Assembly (NCBI GenBank): GCA_024699855.1
Contig: JAMPIQ010000008.1
Span: forward strand, 27,756-91,755
DNA from: Aphelenchoides besseyi
Lineage: Eukaryota > Nematoda > Chromadorea > Rhabditida > Aphelenchoididae
Direction: 5' to 3'
Length of the DNA: 64,000 bases
The notes beneath the pieces were generated by a model that saw only the letters and a list, made by a program, of their open reading frames with translations, was not told the DNA's origin and searched no databases. A program made the translations under genes and the position numbers. Below are positions 20,048-31,644 of this stretch, piece after piece (the stretch's first letter is position 1; every line of letters starts with the position of its first letter).

Positions 20048-20275
20048 ATGGCAAAGTCCCCCACCGAAGGCGCTGGAAACGTCACCCCGCTTCGCAAATC
20101 CCAGCCATGCCCTGAATGCGGGCGGCCCTCGACGCGCGAAGACTATCCTTTCTGCTCGGATCGCTGCCGCTCGCTCGATCTCGCCCGCTGGCTGAACGGC
20201 TCTTACGCCATTCCGGTTGCGGACGATGAAAGCAGCGCCGGCGGACAGGACGGCGGCAAGAATAACGCCGAATGA
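20048..20275 (+). CDS. yacG: YacG, zinc-binding DNA gyrase inhibitor
   Basis: Small zinc protein that in E. coli binds GyrB and inhibits gyrase. 75 residues with the four-cysteine site CPECGRP and [17 protein letters not shown], the YacG signature. Intact. Directly behind maf. A small CACCGCCG-GAAACTT-CGGCGGTG hairpin follows at 20283-20305 but without a T run. Confidence 0.93.
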   Translation: MAKSPTEGAGNVTPLRKSQPCPECGRPSTREDYPFCSDRCRSLDLARWLNGSYAIPVADDESSAGGQDGGKNNAE

Positions 20276-20423
20276 GAACCTGCACCGCCGGAAACTTCGG
20301 CGGTGATTACATAAGATTTTCAGAGCAACCGCTCGCACCACATATTCACCGGGTTGCCGACAGCCCGAAAAACCATATCAGAACCGGCTGACGCCTTTTT
20401 CCGCCAGCCCTTAAGGTCTTGCG

Positions 20424-21185
20424 ATGGACGCAGGCTTGCAGAAGAGAGTGAGCCATGGCGCGCTGCTGTTTGCGGTGCTGGCCGTTTGCCTTGCCATAGG
20501 CGCAACGGTGCTGCTGGCCAATGACAAGAAGCACCTCAAAAGCCTGCTGGCCTATCTCAATCTGACGCCGCCCGCCATACAATCCGCCACGCCACCGAAG
20601 ATGAAGCCCGTCAAACGGCAGAAGCAGAAACTCGCCACCCAAAAAGTCTCTCTGCCGCCGCATCTGCTGAAGTTCGAGCAAGTGGGCGACAGAGCATCTT
20701 TCGCCCGCGATTTCGTTGTTTCCGGCAAGGAGCTTTGCGAGCGCTTTACAGCCGCAGGTTTCTCCAACCCGCAGGGCTGGCACGCCAGCCCGGTCAACAT
20801 CCGCAGCTCCGAATGTATGGCCGATTTTGCGGCAGGAAACGCATCGGACCCGGCCGAGCGGGCATCGCTCTTTCTTGAAATAAGGGGCGAAGCGTCCGGA
20901 GAAATTCGCTCCATCAGGATGAAGGCCGTTGCGCCCATAACGCCGGACGGGACGGCCGTTCTGGCGAAGCTCGATGAAGCGCTCGCCATGATTATCGGAC
21001 AGACACGCTGGGCCGATCTGGCGGACATGCTTGAGCCGGCGCGCCGGATGCAGCTCTATCAGGGCACAACATTTCGGTATTTCGGTTTCCATGAAACCGG
21101 AACCGACGGCGCCGCATCGCCTGAACGTGATTTTGCTCGCAAGCGAACAATCGCCGGGATTGAAGCTGACACGCAGCTTCTTTGA
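20424..21185 (+). CDS. DUF6030-like anchored periplasmic protein; C-terminus uncertain
   Basis: A rhizobial protein of unknown function. One N-terminal membrane helix (GALLFAVLAVCLAIGATVLLA), a basic linker, then a folded domain beginning LLKFEQVGDRASFARDFVVS and containing a Cys pair (ELCERF, SSECMADF). In the frame given, the end reads ERDFARKRTIAGIEADTQLL. In the alternative frame the bases from about 21105 read RLNVILLASEQSPGLKLTRS followed by FFDRDRWL, which looks more like a folded end, so a frameshift near 21105 is likely and the true stop is beyond 21185, converging on galE. Confidence 0.6.
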   Translation: MDAGLQKRVSHGALLFAVLAVCLAIGATVLLANDKKHLKSLLAYLNLTPPAIQSATPPKMKPVKRQKQKLATQKVSLPPHLLKFEQVGDRASFARDFVVSGKELCERFTAAGFSNPQGWHASPVNIRSSECMADFAAGNASDPAERASLFLEIRGEASGEIRSIRMKAVAPITPDGTAVLAKLDEALAMIIGQTRWADLADMLEPARRMQLYQGTTFRYFGFHETGTDGAASPERDFARKRTIAGIEADTQLL

Positions 21186-21281
21186 CAGGGATCGCTGGCT
21201 TAGCCCAGCCGCTCCACAGGATCGGCCGGCGCGCTCTATCCCTCCGTCAAAAAAGACCGTGTCCGGTGAGGCGAAGGCCGC

Positions 21282-22321
21282 TCAGCCTATTGCAGCCAGC
21301 TTGCGCCGCACCGGCGGAATCCTGTCGCTTTGCTGGGCCTGACGTTTGGCCTCCCACCGGAGCGCTGTGCGAACAATTGTCGCCAGATCGTTGAAGCGGG
21401 GACGCCAGCCCAGTTCCGACTGGATACGCGACGAATCCGCCACCATGGTCGCAATATCGCCCGGGCGACGCGGACAATGGATGATCGGAAAATCGCGTTC
21501 CGATTCCCGCTGCACCGCCTGCAGGACATCCAGAACCGAATAACCGACGCCATAACCGCAATTAAGCGTGCGGGTGCCGCCACCGGCGCGCAGATGCGCC
21601 ATGGCCAGCATATGGGCGTCGATCAGGTCGCTGACGTGAATATAGTCGCGGACACCGGTGCCATCGGCGGTCGGGTAGTCCGTTCCGTAAACGTCCACCT
21701 GGTCGCGGCGACCGGTTGCGGCTTCACAGGCGACTTTGATGAGGTTGGCCACGCCCGTGGGCGAAGGCCCGGCGCGGCCCTGCCTGCGGGTCGGCTCCGG
21801 CGACGTTGAAATAACGCAGCGCCACATAATTGAAATCATGCGCCTGCACGACATCGCGCAGCATGATTTCAGAGGCGAGTTTCGACAGGCCGTAGGGGTT
21901 TTCCGGGCTGAGGATCGCGGTTTCAGGAACCGGGCCATTAAAGGGCTGGTTTCCATAGACGGCGGCTGTCGAGGAGAAAATGAAATTGCGGATGCCATGG
22001 GCGACCGCCGCAGCGACGAGGGCGCGGGTCGTGCCCGTATTGTTTTCGTAATATTCGAGCGGCTGGCTGATCGATTCAGGAACGCTGACAGAGCCCGCGA
22101 AGTGGAAAATGGTCTCGATCTGGTTTTCTTCGAAAATCTGGTCGAGCAGGGCGCGGTCCGCCGCATCGCCCAGATAAAAAAACGCGCCGCCGGCGCAACA
22201 GCCCAACGCGACCCCGTCGAAAGCCGGTCGACAACAACGACCTCTTCCCCGGCATCGAGCAAAGCCCACACCATGTGGCTTCCTATATAACCGGCCCCAC
22301 CCGTGACCAGAAAACAGCCAT
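21282..22321 (-). CDS. galE: GalE-type UDP-glucose 4-epimerase (at least three frameshifts)
   Basis: NAD-dependent short-chain dehydrogenase that interconverts UDP-glucose and UDP-galactose, a precursor for surface polysaccharides. The Rossmann motif VTGGAGYIGSH is read in a third frame from about 22312; the catalytic Ser/Tyr/Lys appear in SSTAAVYGNQP and NPYGLSKLASE; GVRDYIHVSDLIDAH and LNCGYGVGYSVLDV are family signatures. Breaks: near 22312 (start-proximal, a C apparently missing), 22180-22200, and 21770-21785. About 345 residues if repaired. Rhizobia often carry several paralogues, so exoB is an alternative name. Confidence 0.9.
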
Positions 22322-22517
22322 GACACTACTTCCCTGTTTGCTTTTCTTAAGCTCATCAAAGCCAATAATTCTTCATCATTGATTACTTGCACAGCGAATA
22401 CGCGACCAATCCCCCGCCCCATTTAAAAGGTGGCTTACGATTGGTTAGCGCAATGAAGTGCTTTTTATCGATTAGTGAAAATGTTCTTATAAATGGAACA
22501 AGGAGCGCATATCACAG

Positions 22518-22551
22518 AAAAATCCCCCACGTCGATGGTTGCGCCGTGGGG
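22518..22551 (-). terminator. Rho-independent terminator for the aminotransferase gene
   Basis: On the minus strand, CCCCACG (22551-22545) pairs with CGTGGGG (22531-22525) across a 13-base loop and is followed directly by GATTTTT. The rest of the 329 bases between 22322 and 22650 holds no gene that I can support. Confidence 0.65.
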
Positions 22552-22650
22552 TTGCAGTTTTAGGTCTTCGCTGTGATTTTGTTGTCGATTTCCCTACCGC
22601 AGCGCGATCCCGGCGCGGCAGGGAGAAACCATTGCACGGAAAGCCGACGC

Positions 22651-23820
22651 TTACCTGCCGAGGATATAGGATGCCAGCCGGCCAGCCGCGTCTTCTATCT
22701 GCCTGGGGTTGCGCAGGAAGCAGGCCCGGAGAAACAGTTCCCCTCCCGGACCGAAGGGCCGTGCCGGGCGCAAGACCAACCCCGGTCTTGTCGACGATAT
22801 CGAGCGCCCGTCGCCCGGCTGTCGGTTACGCCGTCAATCTTGAGAAAGGCGTAAAGGGCGCCGTCCGGCTTCAGGGTTTCCACACGGTTCGTCGCGATGA
22901 GCGCATCGCAGAGAATGTCGCGGGATGTCAGAGCGCGTTCGTAATTCTCACGGACGAAACCATCGCCGTGATCGAGGGCGGCGACCGCGCCGCGCTGCAT
23001 GAATTGCGCCACGCCTGAGGTGGAATATTGAATGAGATTCTCGATGACCTGACCGATGGCCGGCGGGGCGACAAGCCAGCCGACGCGCCAGCCAGTCATG
23101 GACCAGTTCTTCGAGAAAGAATTGGCGAAGACGATCTTGTCTTCCGGCTCCATGACGTCGAGGAAGGACGGCGCACGGCTGCCGGAATAATGATAGAGCG
23201 CATAAATCTCGTCAGCGACGATCCACAGATCGTGTTTGCGGGCGAGAGCCAGAACGTCGCGGAGATTGTCGAGCGTCGCCGTCCAGCCGGTCGGGTTGGA
23301 GGGCGTATTGATGAAAAGCGCCTTCGTCTTATCCGTGATCGCGCTTTCCAGCCTGTTGATGTCGAGATCCCAGCGGCCGTCGCGGAAATCGATACCGACC
23401 GGAACCGCCTTCGCACCCGCCACGCCGATGGCGGCCACGATATTCGGCCATGTCGGAGATAGATAGACCATTTCGTCGCCCGGCGAGGTCAGCGCCTGCA
23501 CGGCTAGCACGATGGCCTGCATGCCGGAACCGGCAGCGTAGAAATGCTCCGGCGGCAGCGACGCCGCGAAATGGCGCTCGTAATAACGGCTCAGCGCCTG
23601 CCGCAGTTCGGGAATGCCACGCTGCCAGGTTATAGAAGGTTTCGCCATTATTCAGCCCGTCGATGGCGGCCTGATTGATGAAGTCTGGGCTCGGCAGATC
23701 GCCTTCGCCAACCCAAAGCGGCAGGAGATTGTCCCGCCCCCGGGCATAATTCACGACTTCAACAATGCCGCTCTCGGGAGCCGCCAGAGAGCGCGCACTC
23801 AGACTGTTCAAAATGGACAT
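22651..23820 (-). CDS. Class I/II pyridoxal-phosphate aminotransferase (frameshifts at both ends)
   Basis: Fold-type I aminotransferase of the aspartate aminotransferase superfamily; the substrate cannot be read from sequence. The PLP lysine is in NSFSKNWSMTGWRVGW, with the Asn/Pro site TPSNPTGW, the Asp/Tyr site VADEIYALYHYSG, and the C-terminal substrate Arg in FLRAC. Breaks near 23630 (between GLNNGETFY and ELRQALSRYY) and near 22798 (extra G); after the latter the end reads IVDKTGVGLAPGTAFGPGGE through to the TAA at 22651. The ATG at 23820 follows GGAGTG. About 389 residues. Confidence 0.88.
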
Positions 23821-23974
23821 TAAAGACACTCCGTTTGGTGCCTTCTTATCGCATCGAACCAGCCGTGTGCATGATATTCCGTGAGGCGATCATGGATTTT
23901 CTTTATGGGTCATCCCCGGCAGGAGATCGCCGGCCGCATGGGGCGGCACATCAGGCCGGGGACGATGACGACAA

Positions 23975-24404
23975 TCAACGCGTCTTCAGCAGATCGCGGA
24001 TTTCGGTGAGGAGCTTGACGTCTTCCGGCGGCGGTGCTGCTTCCGGCTTTTCCTCGACCTTCTTGCGCTCAACGGACTCACGAAGCTTGTTGACGCCCTT
24101 GACCATCAGGAAAATGATCCAGGCCAGGATCAGGAAGTTGATGAGAACCGTCAGAAAGTTGCCGTAGGCGAAGACGGCGCCCTGCTCGCGGGCGGCGGCG
24201 AGCGAGGGGGCGTTGACGTTGGAACTCAACGGCAGGAAGTAGTTCGAAAAATCGAACCCGCCGAAGATCGCGCCGACAATCGGCATGATGAGATCGTTGA
24301 CGACGGAGTCGACGATCTTGCTGAAAGCCGCACCGATAATAACACCCACGGCCAGATCCATGACATTGCCGCGGGCAATGAAGGTTTTAAATTCGTTTAA
24401 GCAT
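23975..24404 (-). CDS. mscL: MscL, large-conductance mechanosensitive channel (frameshift in the first codons)
   Basis: Inner-membrane pentamer that opens under membrane tension to release solutes on hypo-osmotic shock. Segments: [60 protein letters not shown], and a charged C-terminal helix ending [12 protein letters not shown]. The initiator region at 24402-24404 is separated from the rest by one extra base in an A run near 24395; without repair the frame only opens at the internal ATG at 24361. About 142 residues. Confidence 0.93.
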
Positions 24405-24624
24405 TCAGATTGTCCCTCTCTCCTGCTTCGCGAGCTGAAGCTATGTGACTGTCCCTACGGGTAAAACCATATAGGGTACGGGCTTCATTTGGAATCCGCG
24501 GGATTGCATTTATTAGCTTTTTTGCACGCTCACCTTGAACTTTATGCTCAGACCGCGCTCATTTTTCAACGGCGCGGAATTCGCCTATGCTTGATATCAG
24601 GGAATTCTTGCATGGGGAGGATGC

Positions 24625-27600
24625 GTGCTTCCTGGGTGGATCATATTCGGTTCGGCCTTCGCTTATGTCCTGCTGCTGTTTGCGGTTGCAAGCTATGGGG
24701 ACAGGAAGAGCCGCAAAAGAAACGCTCCGAACAAGGGCGGCGTCCGTTCGTCTATGCGCTCAGCCTGGCGATTTATTGCACCTCCTGGACCTATTTCGGC
24801 GGTGTGGGGCTTGCGGCAGACAGGGGGCTGGAATTTCTTGGCATCTATACCGGTCCGATCCTTGCCTTCACCATCGGCATGCCGATCATCCGCCGCATCG
24901 TCGAACTGGCGAAAACGGAAAAGCTGACGTCCGTTGCGGACTTCATTGCCGCCCGTTACGGCAAGAACTCCACCGTGGCAATGATCGTCGCCATCATCGC
25001 TCTCGTCGGCGCCATTCCCTATATCGCTCTGCAACTGAAAGCCGTTTTCCAGCTCGGTTGCGACGATGGTCGATCCCGGCGATTACGGCATTGGCAGCGG
25101 CAATCTTTATTTCGTCGATCTGCCGCTGGTCGTCACCATCGTCATGGCGGGGGTTTGCCGTCATGTTCGGCACCCGCCACACCGATGCCACCGAACATCA
25201 GGACGGGCTCATTCTGGCGATCTCGATGGAATCGCTGGTCAAGCTCGTCGCCATGTGCACCGTCGGCTTTTATGTGCTCTTCGTGCTCTTCGACGGTCCC
25301 GTGCATCTGTGGCAGCTCGCCTCCGATAACGAACAGGCCATGCGGGCCATATCCTATCACACGCCCGTCAGCCGCTGGATCGTTATGACCCTGCTTTCCG
25401 GCTTCGCCATCATCCTGCTGCCGCGCCAGTTCCACGTTACCGTGGTTGAAAACCGCACGCCGCAGGAGCTGCGCATGGCTGGGTTCCTGCTGCCGCTTTA
25501 TCTCATCGCGATCAACATCTTCGTGCTGCCGATAGCGCTGGCCGGCATTCTGACGCTCGGCGCCAATGGCGATGCCGATCTCTACGTGCTGCAATTGCCG
25601 CTCAATCACCAAATGCCGGTCGTGTCGCTGATCACCTTCATCGGTGGATTTTCGGCGGCGACCGCGATGGTGATCGTCGCTTCGGTGGCGCTATCGATCA
25701 TGATTTCCAATGATATCGTCATGCCGATCTTCCTGCGGCAGAAGCTGCTGAACCGTTCTCCGCACCGGGACGACTTCGCCAAGACGCTGCTCAACATCCG
25801 CAGGGACGGCAATCTTTGCGGTGCTGCTTCTGGGCTATGGCTATTATCGCGCCGCCGACAGCGCCACGGGCCTCGCCTCCATCGGCCTTCTCGCATTCGC
25901 CGCCATTGCGCAGATGGCCCCTGCCTTATTCGGCGGGCTGTTCTGGCGGCGCGCCAATGCGCGCGGCGCAATCGCCGGCTTAAGTTCCGGCTTTTTCGTC
26001 TGGGCCTATCTGCTGTTCCTGCCAAGCTTCGGCGGGCCGGATAATTCCGAGGTCGCGGCGAATATTCTCGGCTTCCTGTTTTCCGGCAGCACGGTGTTCA
26101 ATGGGCCTGAAGCCGACCCGTTCGTGAATGCGGTCATTCTCAGCCTGCTCGTCAACAGCCTTGCCTTCGTGCTCGGCTCGCTTTCGCGCAATCCGAGGCC
26201 GGTGGAGCGCATCCAGTCCGGCATCTTCGTCAAGCGCCACTCGAAATCGCAATTTGCGACACGCGGCTGGAAAACCCGTGTCAGCGTCGGCGACCTCAAA
26301 AGCGCGGTGGCGCGCTATCTTGGCGAGGAGCGCATGCTGCGGTCACTCGCGACCTATGAAAAGACGGCGGGCAGGAAGCTCAATGACGATCAGCCGGCGG
26401 ACATGGCGCTGATCCATTTCTCCGAACAGTTGCTGGGCAGCGCCATCGGCTCCTCCTCCGCCCGTCTGGTGCTTTCGATCATTCTTCAGAAGGCGGAAGA
26501 TACCAGCGCGGACACGGCATGGCTGCTCGATCAGGCAAGCGAGGCCCTGCAATATAATCAGGACATGCTGCAAACGGCGCTCGCCCAGATGGATCAGGGT
26601 ATTGCGGTTTTCGACAGTTCGCAGCAGCTGACCATCTGGAACCGGCGCTTCCGCACGCTGCTGGATTTGCCCGAGCAATTCGGGCAGGTCGGCGTACCGC
26701 TCACGGATATCGTTTCGATGCTGCAGGAACGCGGCGACATGCCCGAAGGCGACACGAATGAGCTGATTACCAGCTTCCTGACCATGGACCTGCCCTTCTC
26801 TCTGGTGCTGGCGGGCGGCGAGCGTATCATCGAAGTGCGCTCCAACACCATGCCGGATAAGGGCATCGTCGCCACCTTCACCGATATCACCCAGCGTGTG
26901 GCGAGCGATCAGGCGCTGAAACAGGCAAACGAGACGCTGGAGCAGCGCGTGGCGGAGCGAACAGTGGAGCTTACCCGCGTCAACCGGGAACTGGCAGAAG
27001 CGAGGGCATCCGCCGACGAGGCGAATATCGGCAAGACACGGTTTTTCGCCGCCGCCGGCCATGACATTCTCCAACCCTTGAATGCTGCCCGCCTCTATTC
27101 CTCCTCGCTGGTCGAACGGCTTGGCGCATCGGGAGAAAGCGATCTCGTCCACAATATCGATTCGGCGCTGGAATCGGTCGAAACCATTCTCGGCGCGGTT
27201 CTCGATATTTCCCGTCTCGACACCGGCTCGATGAAGGCGCGCATGACATCCGTGCCGCTGAATGAGCTGCTGAAACGCATCGAAACCGATTTCGCGCCGA
27301 TGGCGCAGGAAAAGAACCTCGACCTCGTGGTGATGCCAACCTCGCTCACGGTCCGCTCCGACCCCAATCTCCTGCGGCGTCTGATACAGAATCTCGTTTC
27401 CAACGCCATCAAATACACGTTGAAGGGCAAGGTGGTCGTCGGTGCGCGCCGCCGGGGCGGCGAAGTGGTCATTCAGGTGACGGATTCCGGTATCGGCATT
27501 CCCTCTTCCAAGTTTCGCACTGTCTTCAAGGAATTCGCCCGATTGGACGAGGGCGCAAGAACAGCATCCGGCCTCGGGCTCGGTCTTTCCATCGTCGACC

Positions 27601-28140
27601 GACTGTCGCGCATGCTGCACCATCCGGTACAGCTGATTTCCACCCCCGGAAAAGGCACGACCTTTCGCATCCACCTGCCGCGCGAGGCGGATCGCCTCGT
27701 ACCGGCCAAAGCTGATGGCGGAACAATCAGTCCCGCAGCCAGCGACCGCCTTCAGGGCGTCCCGGGTGCTCTGCATCGACAACGAGCCGAAAATCCTCGA
27801 GGGCATGACGCTGCTCTTGACCGGATGGGGTTGTGAGGTTTTACCCGCAGGTTCCGTGGCGACGCTTGAGGAACCCTTCCTCACTTTGACCCAAGCTCCA
27901 GACGTCATCGTCGCCGATTACCATCTGGACGATGGCGACGGCATCAGCGCCATCCGCCTCATCAGGACATTTTACGGCAAGACGATCCCTGCCCTGCTGG
28001 TGACGGCGGATCGCAGCCCGGAAGTGCGCAGCGATGCCGAAAAATACGGGATTTCGGTTCAGCACAAACCGGTCAAACCGGCAGCGCTGCGGGCCTATAT
28101 CAACCGGATATCCAGTACGGCGCGGGCAGCGGCCGAATAA
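24625..28140 (+). CDS. Hybrid sensor histidine kinase with sodium/solute symporter-like sensor domain (five frameshifts)
   Basis: A single protein of about 1,170 residues. The order is an SSS-like multi-helix domain (24650-26170; for example LAIYCTSWTYFGGVGLAADR, ADFIAARYGKNSTVAMIVAI), a cytoplasmic linker, a PAS-like segment (MDQGIAVFDSSQQLTIWNRR), a coiled coil, HisKA with the phospho-acceptor in FFAAAGHDILQPLNAARLYS, HATPase_c (NLVSNAIKYTLKGKVVV, ASGLGLGLSIVDRL), and a C-terminal receiver with Asp in VIVADYHLDDGDG. This is the architecture of the CbrA/NahK-like family. Breaks near 24760, 25050, 25150, 25808 and 27712. GTG start at 24625, with GGGAGG 4-10 bases upstream. No dedicated response-regulator gene is adjacent. 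The signal is unknown. Confidence 0.85.
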
Positions 28141-28143
28141 AAA

Positions 28144-28174
28144 CTCCCGGACCTTGCGATCCGGGAGCGGTTTT
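28144..28174. terminator. Bidirectional terminator between the hybrid kinase and the chemoreceptor
   Basis: Stem CTCCCGGA (28144-28151) / TCCGGGAG (28160-28167) with an 8-base loop, then CGGTTTT on the plus strand. It lies between converging genes with stops at 28140 and 28197. Confidence 0.7.
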
Positions 28175-28196
28175 GACCTTCAAAAAAACAGACTTA

Positions 28197-30053
28197 TCAG
28201 GCCGCCTGATTGTAGCGATCCCTGCCGGTCGCCGAACCCTGCTCCATCTGGAACCGCTGTACCAGATCGAGCAGCGCTTCCACCTCGCCGGAAAGCACCC
28301 GGCTGGCCGCGCTCGATTGTTCGGCAAGCGCCGCATTCTGCTGCGTCATCTGGTCCATCTGGTTGACGGAGCTGTTGACGTTATGAAGCGCGGAGGACTG
28401 GTCCTGGGTCGCCGTCGCGATGGTTTCGACATGCTGGCTGACGGTAACAATCTGCTGGCTGATGGCGGAGAGTACCGTGCCCGCCTCCTGTACCAGCTTT
28501 GAGCCGGAGCTGACCTCATGCGTCGACTGGTTGATGAGCTGCTTGATCTCGCGGGCAGCGTCGGCGGAGCGCTGGGCGAGCTCGCGCACTTCCTGCGCCA
28601 CAACGGCAAAACCTTTGCCCGCCTCGCCCGCACGCGCCGCCTCGATGCCTGCATTGAGCGCGAGGAGGTTGGTCTGGAAGGCGATGTCGTCGATGACCTC
28701 GATGATCTGCTCGATCTTGCGCGAGGCGTCTTCGATGCGGCCCATGGCGTCGACGGCGTTGCTGACGACCGAACCGGAACTGTCGGCGCTCTGCTTGGTG
28801 ATGCGCACGGCCTCATTGGCCTCCCGCGCCCGCTCGGCCGACGATCTGACTGTAACCGTGATTTCGTCCACGGCGGCGGCGGTTTCTTCCAGCGAGGCGG
28901 CCTGATTTTCGGTGCGCTTCGACAGATCGACCGACGATTGCTCGATTTCAAAGCCGCTATGCTGGATGATGAGCGTGCGCTCGCGGATCTGCCCCAGCGC
29001 ATCGCGCAGGTTGAGAAGAGATTCGTTGAAATCCGTGCGCAGACGATCAAGACGACCCGGCGAAAGGCGTCTCGATAGTGCGGCTCAAATCGCCACGCGA
29101 GAGCCTGCCGAGGCCGGAAGCGATCTCGCTGACCGCAAATTCGATCTGGCCGTCGAGCTCCTGTTTTTCGGCGTCGTTGCGGTGACGTTCGGACTCGGCT
29201 GCGGAGCGTTCCTCGGCGCTTTTGCCCTCAATCGCCAGTTTCTCGATCGCATTTCTCGCGGAAAATCACCAGCGCGCGGGCGATGTTGCCGAATTCATTG
29301 GTGTTAGTGGCATAGGGGATCGGCGTGTCGAGATTGCCGTCCGAAAGGGACTTAACCGCATCGGTCAGCTTGCCAAGCGGCTGGGAGCGTGCGCTTGATG
29401 ACGAAATAGGCGAGCAATCCGACGCCGAGCATGGCGAGCGCGCCGCAGATCAGCATCATGTCGCGCAGGCTGTATATCTGCGCATCGTAGACATCCATGG
29501 GAACGCCCACGAACAGGATGCCGACGGTTGCGCCGGTCTTGTTCGTAACCGGCATGTAACCGGTCATGTAGCTGGTGCCGAACAGCGTGGCGGTGCCGAA
29601 ATAGGCCTCACCCTTGGAGACTTTCGCAAAAGCGGGATGATCGGTAGCAAGCTTGGTGCCGGCTGCTCTCTCGCCCTTTTCGTTCTTCAGATTGGTGGTC
29701 ATGCGAATGAACTCGCCGCCCTTGGCTTCAAAAACACGGTAGAAATACCGCCGTTACCGGCTGCGGTGCGGTCGACGAGATCATTGTCGCGCATCGTTCC
29801 GATGCTGGCGCGACCCCACACTTTTGAGGTCCCCATCCACCATTTCGAGGGCGACGCCGCCGACCTTCAGTTCGTAAAGGATCGCCATGCTGCGCATTGC
29901 GCTGTGCGTATCACGCAGCGCGGTGGTGGTGATGATGTTGTCCTTCAAGCGAATGTAGGTCGAAAAACCAACTGCCGCCACGCTGAGCGTGATCAGGCCG
30001 ATCGTCAACGCGACGACCTTGCCGGCAACGGACTTAAAGAGCCGGTTGTGCAT
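28197..30053 (-). CDS. Methyl-accepting chemotaxis protein, transmembrane (several frameshifts)
   Basis: Chemoreceptor that controls CheA. N-terminal membrane helix ([20 protein letters not shown]), a periplasmic Cache-like sensor domain ([37 protein letters not shown]), a second helix ([20 protein letters not shown]), HAMP, and a signalling domain with the conserved hairpin tip [20 protein letters not shown]. Breaks near 29815, 29745, 29385, 29255 and 28885-29080. ATG at 30053 follows GGGGAA. It lacks an obvious C-terminal CheR-docking pentapeptide (ends RDRYNQAA). About 618 residues. Separate from the che operon and transcribed after visR in the same direction. Confidence 0.9.
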
Positions 30054-30144
30054 GAAACAGTTCCCCAAAACCAAACTTATAAAAGTTCTAGTAGGCAACT
30101 GTTAAAAAAACGCGAAGCGTCGGTAGCGCCTTTTAGGGGGGCAC

Positions 30145-30192
30145 AAGCCGGGCCGGCGCCTGCCGGCTTATGAGGGACGGGAAAACCCGTCC
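30145..30192 (-). terminator. Possible terminator hairpins after visR
   Basis: Just after the visR stop, two hairpins occur on the minus strand: GGACGGG-TTTT-CCCGTCC (30192-30175) and AAGCCGG...CCGGCTT (30169-30145). Neither has a strong T run directly after it, though a short TTTT/AAAA-rich stretch follows further on. Weak call. Confidence 0.35.
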
Positions 30193-30196
30193 ACCA

Positions 30197-30953
30197 TCAG
30201 TGGATATAACCGAGCCGGATGGCCTTGGCGATCGCCTGGATACGGTTGACGGAATCGAGCTTGATCGTCGCCGAACCGAGATAGGCGTTGACGGTGTGCA
30301 CGGAAAGCCCGAGCTTGACCGCGATTTCTTCGCTGATACGGCCGTCCCCCGCCAGTTGCAGGCAGGCGATTTCCCTCTCGCTCAGCGCCTCGGAAGGCGC
30401 CGCCTTGCTCTCGTCCAGCGCCAGCATGTCCACCATGATCTCGCAGCACTTGATGTGCTGTTCGATCACGACCTCATTGTCGAGAACGAGGTTGGTGCCG
30501 CAGAAGACAATGTAACCGTTGCCGATGGTGCCGAGCCGCACCGGAAGCGCCAGCCCCGCATAGGGCAATGTGTCGTTCTCGATGCGGCGCAGAAGTGCGG
30601 GCACATCGGGAAGATCGGCAAAGCCGCCGGCATTCTTGTTGCGCCAGATGACCGGCAGGAGCGATGTCTCGATATGATCGAGAAGAATGTCGCCCACGGC
30701 GCGGATGAACTGCGCGCTCTGCTCTGCGGCATTTCATGCCCCAGTTTTCCAGCTCGCAGGTCAGCTTTTTCTTGTTGGGGAAACCGGAAGCGGCAGCCTT
30801 CGTCACCACGAAATTGCGCGCGCCGACCAGCTTCTGCATGGCGACGAGCTTCGGAAAAAGATCCGACCGGCTCGTCACGACAGGGCTGCGGTAAAACATG
30901 CCCGTCTGACCTGAACCCTCATTGTCTTTCGTCTGTACCATCCGTCCGACCAT
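30197..30953 (-). CDS. visR: VisR, LuxR-type master regulator of motility (one frameshift)
   Basis: With VisN, the top-level activator of flagellar, motility and chemotaxis genes in rhizobia. Autoinducer-binding-like N-terminal domain (MQKLVGARNFVVTKAAASGF, PVIWRNKNAGGF) and a C-terminal LuxR helix-turn-helix: LSEREIACLQLAGDGRISEE, IAVKLGLSVHTVNAYLGSA. A break lies near 30725. The start ATG (30953-30951) overlaps the visN stop as TAATG, so the pair is translationally coupled. About 251 residues. Confidence 0.9.
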
Positions 30954-31644
30954 TATACGAGGTTGTTGCGCACGGCGTAGGCAATTGCCTCCGAGCGGGT
31001 TTTCGTCGCGGTTTACGCATCACGCTTGTAATGTAATTATTGATCGTATTGCGCGAAATGCCAAGGATCATCGCAATTTCATCGCTCGTCTTGCCTTCCG
31101 CAATCCAGAACAGGCATTCGAGCTCGCGCTCCGTGAGATCGATATCGCGCACGGTTTTTGCTTCGCTGGCAATGCCGAAGCTGACGCAATAGCCCGTCAG
31201 CAGGGCGATTTCGCGCAGCCTTTCCGGCGAAGGCACCGCTTCTTCGGGAAACAGCAGCAGCAGCGAAAGCCGGATGCGTCCCACACAGAAAGACAGCGCC
31301 GAATATTGCCGGTCTATGCCGTAGGGAACAGAAACATCGTCTGGAAGGAAGAGCAGCCGCGGCTGCAGAAGCGAAAGGCATTTCTCCATTTCGCTCGATC
31401 TGTTCTGGCTGTTGGCCAGTTCGACACCAAGCCTGCGGACCAGATCGAAAGGCCAGTCGGAGGTGACCCGATGAATTTCAGTCCGGTTTCTTCGAGAAGA
31501 TCATCCCTCGCCAGCAGATAATGCGAGGCGCCAGCGTAGGTTACGAGCAGATCCAGTGCGCCTGCAACGTTACCCGGCAGCAGCCGTGGCTGCGACGTTT
31601 TTAGCAAGCTGATCGCGCGGCAAGGGTTTACCCATGCCCTCCAT
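30953..31644 (-). CDS. visN: VisN, LuxR-type master regulator of motility (several frameshifts)
   Basis: Partner of VisR. N-terminal ligand-binding-like domain (GALDLLVTYAGASHYLLARD, SLLQPRLLFLPDDVSVPYG) and a C-terminal LuxR HTH: LTERELECLFWIAEGKTSDE, IAMILGISRNTINNYITSVM. The end reads AYAVRNNLV. Breaks near 31585, 31470 and 31010. The ATG at 31644 is a guess among two close ATGs (31644 and 31635). About 230 residues. The N-terminal domain of this family resembles autoinducer-binding domains but no ligand is established here. Confidence 0.87.
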
